In this document: piece after piece, positions 57,989-64,000 of the stretch
Layout of the letters: each line of letters opens with the position of its first letter
Numbering within the stretch: the first letter of the stretch is position 1
Assembly: GCA_021229015.1 (NCBI GenBank)
Contig: CM037777.1
Span: 62,941,593-63,005,592 of the forward strand
Direction of reading: 5' to 3'
DNA length: 64,000 bases
Source: Solen grandis
Taxonomy: Eukaryota; Mollusca; Bivalvia; Adapedonta; Solenidae
Notes under the pieces: model-generated
Seen by the model: the letters and a program-made list of their open reading frames with translations, nothing else
Database searches by the model: none
Told to the model about the DNA's origin: nothing
Made by a program: the position numbers and the translations under genes

Positions 57989-58218
57989 GTAGGTGGTGCC
58001 ACAGAGCCCTGACCCCCATGTGACCTCTTGTGAAAATACAAGTTAAAGATTTGTTATGAATTTTAACTTAAAACTCTGATATGTTAATGGAAAACTACAG
58101 ACCTGTTATGAATTTAAACTTAAAACTCCGATATGTTAATGGGAAAGTAAGTAATTTGTCTCTCGTCCTTTGTAAGAGATTTTTGTAAGTGTATACATTT
58201 CAGAAAAATAATCTGATA

Positions 58219-58312
58219 GTTCATGGTTCAAGATTGGTCTTGACCTTACAGTTCATGGTTCAAGATTGGTCTTGACCTTACAGTTCATGGTTCGAGACTG
58301 GCCTTGACCTTG
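58219..58312 (+). repeat. 32-bp tandem repeat, three copies
   Basis: gttcatggttcaagattggt at 58219 and 58251 and a variant at 58283. A 49-bp duplication (ttgttatgaattttaactta) lies just before, at about 58050-58142. Confidence 0.88.
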
Positions 58313-58534
58313 TTTTATCAGATTCTCTCACTTTTGTTTAAGTGGAAAAGTTGCCAGTTGCATGCAGTTTCTTCCTGGTCTTAATCACAACTGTAGGAAA
58401 TAATTAACATGATGCCAATACAGGCATATTCCTGCCCCGGATGTTTGTTGAAAGTTGTTGTGCAGAAGTAACAAGCAACATTCATGTGCATTTGTTTGTC
58501 AGAGCTTTGTACAGCTTTTCATTAGTCAAACCAG

Positions 58535-58634
58535 NNNNNNNNNNNNNNNNNNNNNNNNNNNNNNNNNNNNNNNNNNNNNNNNNNNNNNNNNNNNNNNNNN
58601 NNNNNNNNNNNNNNNNNNNNNNNNNNNNNNNNNN
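58535..58634. other. assembly gap (100 N)
   Basis: Second run of exactly 100 N. It separates the last kinase exon from the contig carrying the CLK start-codon exon, so order and orientation across it are not secured by sequence. Confidence 0.99.
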
Positions 58635-59442
58635 ATACAATATTCTTTCCAAAGTGTTTCTATTATGTGATTCTAGCAATTCAATAAATGTGTACATACT
58701 TGGCCTGGCATAGTAATATTTTGAAAATAAGTTCTTAAAGAAAGGAAAACCGGACAAATAAAAACAAAATGATACTCGTCTTCAATTACATTTACAAAAT
58801 AGCTGATTTTGTGGGATTCTGTTTGTAGCACATCTACCAGTATGTATATGTAAAGAATGCGTGGAATTCTCAGTCTAATAAGACAAAATCTAATGCTACT
58901 TTGTGCAATATCAAGATGTTCTGAGTATTCAAAATAGGGCTTCAAATGGTTAGATAAATATAAGGCATTCCTAGATTGCTTATCCGTATACCAGTTTTGT
59001 ATGAAGCAGTCAATCAGCCTTTGTTTAAATAGGTTGACAAAGTAATTGGGATTAACCTTAAATGGGTTATTCCACATATATCCAAACCCGTAATTACTCT
59101 TATTTAACACATCTCTTCCATTAGAACCCCAATTCTTGGTCCCATTATTTAAATCATTTAAAGTTAGGGTGTATACATGTAGTTTAATAATATGAATTTC
59201 GCTAATTTCAAACCAGAATTTGATAATACGTACATGTCTATTTATATAAAGTAGATAACGACCTAACTCTCTATATGTTCCTGCAGAACACGTGGTTCGT
59301 CCATCTTCAAGTACTCTTTTACAAAATTTGAGATGTAAGCTTTCTAATTCTTTTCACTTTCCAAAACCACTAATTTCTACCGAGTAGTTTAAAATAGAGC
59401 CTACAAAAGCATCGAACAGTTGACAAAGCTATTTTGGTTTTA
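58635..59442 (-). mobile_element. LINE (non-LTR retrotransposon) 3' pol remnant, downstream part
   Basis: Minus-strand reading contains QLFDAFVGSILNYS, LHLKFCKRVL, YRELGRYLLYINRHVRIIKF and, near the gap, EDEYHFVFICP. These are motifs of the region after the reverse transcriptase in many invertebrate LINE polyproteins. A stop follows FGK near 59355, and frames shift, so it is a decayed fragment. It is cut by the gap on one side and by the mariner on the other. Confidence 0.75.
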
Positions 59443-60717
59443 CGAGGGCGAGTCAATAAATAACCAGGCTAACCTATTTCGGGTTGAGATCTACTTCTTC
59501 TTTTTCAATATAATTTCCCTCCAGGGCTATGCACTTGGACCAACGGTGTTTAAGTGCCATCAGCCCAGAAGTGAAGAAGTCAGGGTCCTTTCCATGGAAC
59601 CACTCCTCAACTGCCGCCACGACTTCTTCGTCAGACCGGAAATGACGTCCACGTATATCTTTTTTCAAATTTGGAAAAAGGAAGAAGTCGCTAGGAGCCA
59701 GGTCTGGTGAGTAGGCAGGGTGCGGTATTAATTCATACCCATTTCGCTCCACAGCATCCATTGCAACTTTACAAGTGTGGACTCTTGTATTGTCCTGTTG
59801 CAGCAAAACCCCTTTGGAGAGTTTACCACGGCGTTTCTCGCGGATGGCGTTCCTCAGTTGGTCTAGCAAGTTTGCATGGTATGCTCCGGTTATTGTACTT
59901 CTCTTGGGTAAAATGTCCAACAAATTAACGCCTTTTGTGTCCTAAAATACTGTGGCTATCACTTTGCCAGCAGATGGTTGAGTCTTGAACTTCTTTGACC
60001 TTGGGGATCCCGGCCCTACGCACTGACGACTCTGGGCTTTATTTTCTGGTTCATAATAATGCACCTAAGTCTCATCCACAGTAACTAGACGCAAAAGGAA
60101 TTCATCTTTTTACCTCAAACGCTTCAACAACGCAGTGCATACTGATGCTCTCGTTGCCATTTGCTCATTGCTAAGGGATTTTGGGACCCAACGGGCTGTA
60201 AGCTTGCGCATCCCTAAACGATCATGCAAGATTGTTGAAACGGTACCATGTGAAATGCCTAATGCCTGTGCTATTTCTTCAACCTGACTTCGCCTATCTG
60301 AGTATACCAGATCTCTGACTTTATTGCACATTTCTTCGTCGGTGGCATCAACTGGGCGTCCAGACCTGGCTTCATCTTCTAAAGACGTTCTACCGCGTTT
60401 AAAGTTAAACTCCCCAACCCAGACTTTAACTTGAGAATAAGATGGTGCAGAAGACCCATACACATCAATTAACTCAGCATGTATGTCCTTACCAGTTTTA
60501 CCTTTTAAATGCAAGTACCGAATTACAGCACGGTACTCCACTTTTGATGAAAAGCTTGCTTTTACATCACTAGCCATGTCTGACAAACAAATGACCGTAT
60601 GTACATGTGTAGTTTTGTACACAGGTATAGTACATGCAATGAAACAATGCGTGAAAATCGTGGATGTCTCGGTTGATCGGAGATGTCATAGGCTGGTTAT
60701 TTATTGACTCGCCCTCG
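59443..60717 (-). mobile_element. full-length mariner element
   Basis: 1275 bp with perfect inverted termini starting CGAGGGCGAGTCAATAAATA and continuing ACCAG. TA duplications lie at 59441-59442 and 60718-60719. The transposase is on the minus strand. The element sits inside a LINE remnant whose reading can be followed on both sides. Identical termini suggest a fairly recent insertion, but the transposase carries three stops. Confidence 0.95.
59474..60577 (-). pseudogene. mariner transposase, three in-frame stops
   Basis: One continuous frame of 368 codons from MASDVKASFSSKVEYRAVIR. N-terminal helix-turn-helix DNA-binding region; WVPKSLSNEQ linker (canonical mariner WVPHxL); first catalytic Asp in VTVDET; second in QQDNTRVH; third in YSPDLAPSDFF. 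There are 34 residues between the second and third Asp, the mariner DD34D signature. Stops interrupt at 60110-60112 (TAA), 60065-60067 (TAG, after DET where Trp is expected) and 59942-59944 (TAG, after VIATVF where Trp is expected). No frameshift was seen. The protein is inactive as written. Confidence 0.93.
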
Positions 60718-60791
60718 TACTTTGAATTTCATACAATTTGTAAGTAGTACATTCATCGCTTTTAAAGTTTTACCTGAAATATTCTATTCAT
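60718..60791 (-). mobile_element. LINE remnant, upstream part beyond the mariner
   Basis: Minus-strand reading SGKTLKAMNVLLTNCMKFK joins across the mariner TA site to KPKTLCQLFDAFVGS, restoring the usual LINE order (KAL.VL..N....KPK...QLFDAFVGS). It is abutted upstream by a TTAA MITE. Confidence 0.65.
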
Positions 60792-60795
60792 TTAA

Positions 60796-61029
60796 CCCTT
60801 TCCCTCATATAGACTCATTTTGACGCACTCAATAGGTACCACATAAAGCCTGATCTGCAGAAAACCAAACTCAAACCTTACCAAATTTAATTGTAAAATC
60901 CTCATTTCCAGACCACTGAGGAGCAGCGAACAGCATAAAACGTGATCAGCCTGCGAGTTATTCGCAGGCTGATCTGGTTTTATGCTGTTCGCATAGGTCT
61001 TTTCATGGTATCCTCTATGAGGGAAAGGG
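60796..61029 (+). mobile_element. TTAA MITE family A, right flank decayed to poly-G
   Basis: TTAA at 60792-60795, then CCCTTTCCCTCATATAG, the central palindrome and TATGAGGGAAAGGG. The right TTAA is replaced by a G run. It abuts the LINE remnant. Confidence 0.9.
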
Positions 61030-62362
61030 GGGGGGGGGGAATAATTAATAATAATTAAAAAAAACAAAAATAAACAAACAAAACAATGAGCTCGTACAAT
61101 ACCTGTAGGCAACTATTTCGAGGCTCATAAATTTCTAATCATTCATAATGTCGCCCAAGTCTCAAACGCGACTCTCACGACTGGTAAATATCTTACGATC
61201 CCATGAAATAGCCTACGCATCATCGGAATGGTGCTCTTGTGGCTTGATCACGAACTCCTTACGACCTCAAAAACTGTGGAAATCATACAAGGCTCGGAAC
61301 CTTATGATTTGTGCCATGAGAACCAAAAATACCGCGAGTGACTGAAGGACAAGCAGACGACAACAATATTAATTGAATTTTAATTCGTGCTATTATTAGA
61401 ACTTCTCTAGCTGACCAATCAGAATTGGTTTCACGCCTTATGGATGTAATCAACTCGTTCGTGACACAGTGTAGAGATCGACTGAATTTAGATTTTTTGT
61501 GGGGAAATTTAGGACCAAATAGACATATGACGGTCTGTAATACACGAATTTTAAGTGATTTGTATTGTTTTTTATGATTTTTCCTGTAGTTCTCTTCTTT
61601 ATGAGCACGTTTGGGATCACTTGTGATTATGCGCCATGTTTTGGTCAATTTTTAAAGATCGTAAATTTAAGACATTTATGTGAATGTCGTTTGTCGGGAT
61701 AAATATTGCAAATCATGAATCACTACATACAGATTCAATAATGATGTATATGATAACCTCATTGAAGTATCTGAACGGTTATTTAGAGCTACGTTTTCGT
61801 ACGTATTTTTTCCGTTACGATTTTGAGTTACCTCCCTTGGATAAACGTAGTTCGTAAATAAAGAACACGTGACATGTATGTTATGATTTTGAAATCATTG
61901 GTTGAAAAGATTCGTTTTTTTTGTGACATATAAATTTTTTTTTGCATGTTTTACAAACATCTGCGCGACCTTCATCTTAAGGTGACATCCTTTGAAATTT
62001 CGATTTCCTGTTAATATGTGCAACATTGCAGATGGCATTTTAATTTTACCGTTATTGAGCCTGTTGCCTATAGACGCTATCAAAATGTGCCTACTAGGCC
62101 AAGGAACATCATACTAACTAGAATATTTGTGTGATTAGCAACATCCTTAATTTACTCATTTTACTGTAAACTGTTTGAATTACCCCACAATACCAAGTGC
62201 ACAAGTACCTTAAACTTTGAAAGTTGGATTTGAATATCGTAGATAACAAAAGTAACTGCACAAATGTCAGGACAATATTCTACAAGATTTCTCAGACTCT
62301 TAAATCTTTTTTTAAACAGTTTCATTTCTGATGTTGACAATATATTATTTTCTGGTGTACAG
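61030..62362. other. putative upstream region of the CLK start-codon exon
   Basis: 61100-61870 is less AT-rich and has more CpG than the introns, with an E-box CACGTG at 61866-61871. It could hold the CLK promoter and 5' UTR exon. A minus-strand frame of 121 codons (61283-61648) has no recognisable family and may be chance. Confidence 0.35.
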
Positions 62363-62481
62363 ATGCCAAGATCGCATAGACACAGACGGTCTTACAGCAG
62401 GGACTCGTCATATGATGATTCCGAACACAGACGGCACAAGAGAAGGCGGAGTGAAGACAGACACAGAAACGACTCACGCAG
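62363..62481 (+). CDS. CLK2: CLK start-codon exon, out of order
   Basis: Begins at an ATG directly after a 3' splice site (ttattttctggtgtacag), so a 5' UTR exon should lie upstream. Encodes MPRSHRHRRSYSRDSSYDDS, then an RRHKRRRS-containing basic stretch ending NDSR. This matches the start of CLK kinases (MP(R/H)-R.....S). Donor AG|gtatgt leaves a two-base overhang that pairs exactly with the one-base entry phase of both 16521 and 19997, giving Ser. It lies 4.4 kb downstream of the last kinase exon, across an N gap. It may be the true first coding exon of this gene in a misplaced contig, or the first exon of a neighbouring CLK copy. Confidence 0.78.
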
Positions 62482-62504
62482 GTATGTTATGTGTTACTCA
62501 CTTA

Positions 62505-63160
62505 CCGGCCTTTTTTTTCTGATGATTGGGAAGGATCCTTATTTCTTAAGTTTGGGGATAGAAAAAGCCTGTAGTTAATCCTTATTTTGGGGAAAACAGG
62601 AAAAAACGACATGAATTTAAAGAATTTTATGAGAAGACACCTATGTTTGGCTCTTGATAATGAGGGAAAAAGGTCCTGGAGATATATGTGTTTTATTTGC
62701 CCTCTCCAGCAGAAATTTGATGACATTTCAAAGAATTTATTTTCTGGGATGATCCTCTGGGTATAATTCATGAGGGAAGAAAAAACCCATCTCTTTTGTC
62801 CAAAATTGATGAGAATTTATTTCTGTCTAAGTAGAGATTTAAACCATGTATGATCAATTTCTTTTATAAGTGGTTTTTCTCTTATTTAGCAAATTTCAAT
62901 GAGTTTCTTAATAAGCCAATATTCAATCCTCTCAAAATCTCGCCCTGGCAGAGCTTATTTCCGTCTTTATCAGGGGCCGTTTATAGACCATTTCCCCTCT
63001 CTTCCCCTCTGAAAGTCTTCAAATTCATGCAGTTTTCCCCAAATTTGCATCTTACTTCAGGATTTTTCTTTCCCCTCTGAAAAAAATAGGTGATATTTTC
63101 CCCAAAATGTGATATTAAGGCCCCTTCCCCAACATCTGGAAAAAAAGCCTGCCTGGACAT
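62505..63160. repeat. two copies of the ttttccccaaatttgcatct element
   Basis: 62505-62790 carries tttttctgatgattggg and ttggggaaaacagg. 62965-63160 carries ttatcaggggccgtttatag, ttttccccaaatttgcatct and aaggccccttccccaaca. This is the intron after the CLK start-codon exon. Confidence 0.65.
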
Positions 63161-64000
63161 AGAGGACAGTCCCTGTATTTCCAATATTTGTCCATCTATT
63201 ATAATGTGACTGTGTTGCTTGTATTTTTGAGTATGAATCACCCTCAGAATATTAAGAAAAATTAAGTAGAGGATGTGAATTAAAACATTGCTCTGACACA
63301 GTTAAATCAAAAACATCTATTGTTAAAGACAGAAAGAAAACCTTGCAAAATTTTAATGTCATAAATTAAAATACCCAGAATGACTGAGTGATGAACTTCA
63401 AAAAAAGTTCCCTTCTTTGCTGTCATGTCATGCTAAAAAAAATCCATATCAGGGTCATTTTTTTTTTTTTCAAACAGTACTCATCTTGCAGGAAGAGTGA
63501 CTTATAAAAATCACAACATTTTTTGTCCTTCAATTAGGTATAAAAAAATAAAGCATTCTGACATTTTCAGCTTCCACAATTAACACTTTTGACTGGTTTA
63601 CATGACTATTATTGTATAGTGGACGAGATATTAAACCAATATTTTTGGGTACGCAGTCTAAAGGTAGCAACTTGCACCTTGCAAAATTGCTTCATGGTTA
63701 TTCACCAGCGCCTAGACTTGGTTTCCCCTTGTATTACTCTACTTGGCGTAAAAGTGAACAGAACTGAATGTTTAATTTTTTCCACAATATTTTATAAAAA
63801 TGGATGGCCATTGTTGTACTATTTATCATCCAGATGATATGTTCATACTGATTGAAATCATCACGTTTTTAATATTCTGAATAGGTATAGAATCTGGCAT
63901 GTAGTTTTAATAAGGTTTGATATAAAATTAAATCGCCATGGATATTTTCCAAATAAAAAAAAATATTCATGAATTTCTAGATGCTTTATTGTAAAAATCA
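63161..64000. other. intron after the CLK start-codon exon, nothing recognised
   Basis: AT-rich, no RS exon seen up to the window end. An RS exon beyond 64000 would decide whether this is a second CLK gene. Confidence 0.6.

Noticed and set aside
57989..58534. Search for the LAMMER exon (EHLAMMERILG)
   Set aside because: Read in all three + frames; not present before the gap, nor in 58635-64000.
61283..61648. 121-codon minus-strand ORF as a divergent gene
   Set aside because: No recognisable domain; kept only as part of a low-confidence bidirectional-promoter idea.

Overview
This is animal nuclear DNA: AT-rich, with long introns, GT/AG splice junctions, many short transposon copies, tRNA-derived SINEs and two 100-base N scaffold gaps (8435-8534 and 58535-58634). 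The repeat families, the F5/8C lectin-like domain and the overall texture suggest a mollusc, probably a bivalve. That assignment is an inference from recall, not from a search.

The main gene is a CDC2-like LAMMER-family protein kinase, closest to CLK2 (Drosophila Doa). Its exons are spread over about 41 kb on the + strand. Two related Arg/Ser-rich exons (16521-16688 and 19997-20222) precede an exon that leads into the kinase domain (33324-33417). Seven kinase exons follow: 34490-34556, 43752-43868, 45911-46001, 47119-47194, 48241-48335, 50278-50407 and 57906-57988. All junction phases close. The VALK lysine, the HTDLKPEN catalytic loop, DFG and the activation segment are intact. The LAMMER-motif exon and the C-terminus are not in the window. 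A start-codon exon that fits this gene in sequence and phase (62363-62481) lies after the kinase exons, beyond the second gap. This points to mis-ordered contigs or a second, tandem CLK copy.

Region by region. 1-8434 (first contig) holds a large tandem-repeat element, a two-exon F5/8C (fucolectin-like) domain and a frameshifted cysteine-protease-like ORF resembling peptidase family C76, cut by the gap. 8535-16520 is repeat-rich and has no recognised gene. 16521-57988 is the kinase gene, with introns full of mobile elements: two TTAA-flanked (piggyBac-like) MITE families sharing terminal repeats, a third TTAA-bounded inverted-repeat element, TA-flanked MITEs, hAT-like elements, SINEs and minisatellites. 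A TATA/GC-box cluster near 21480 and an open exon-like segment at 26199-26399 may mark an internal promoter and alternative first exon. 58635-61029 is a nest: a LINE remnant interrupted by a full-length mariner (transposase with three in-frame stops) and abutted by a TTAA MITE. 61030-64000 contains the putative upstream region of the CLK start-codon exon, that exon, and further repeats.

I found no clearly new biological system. The points most worth checking are the CLK exon order, the phase-symmetric duplicated RS exon, the C76-like protease ORF, and the dense TTAA-MITE population with shared termini.
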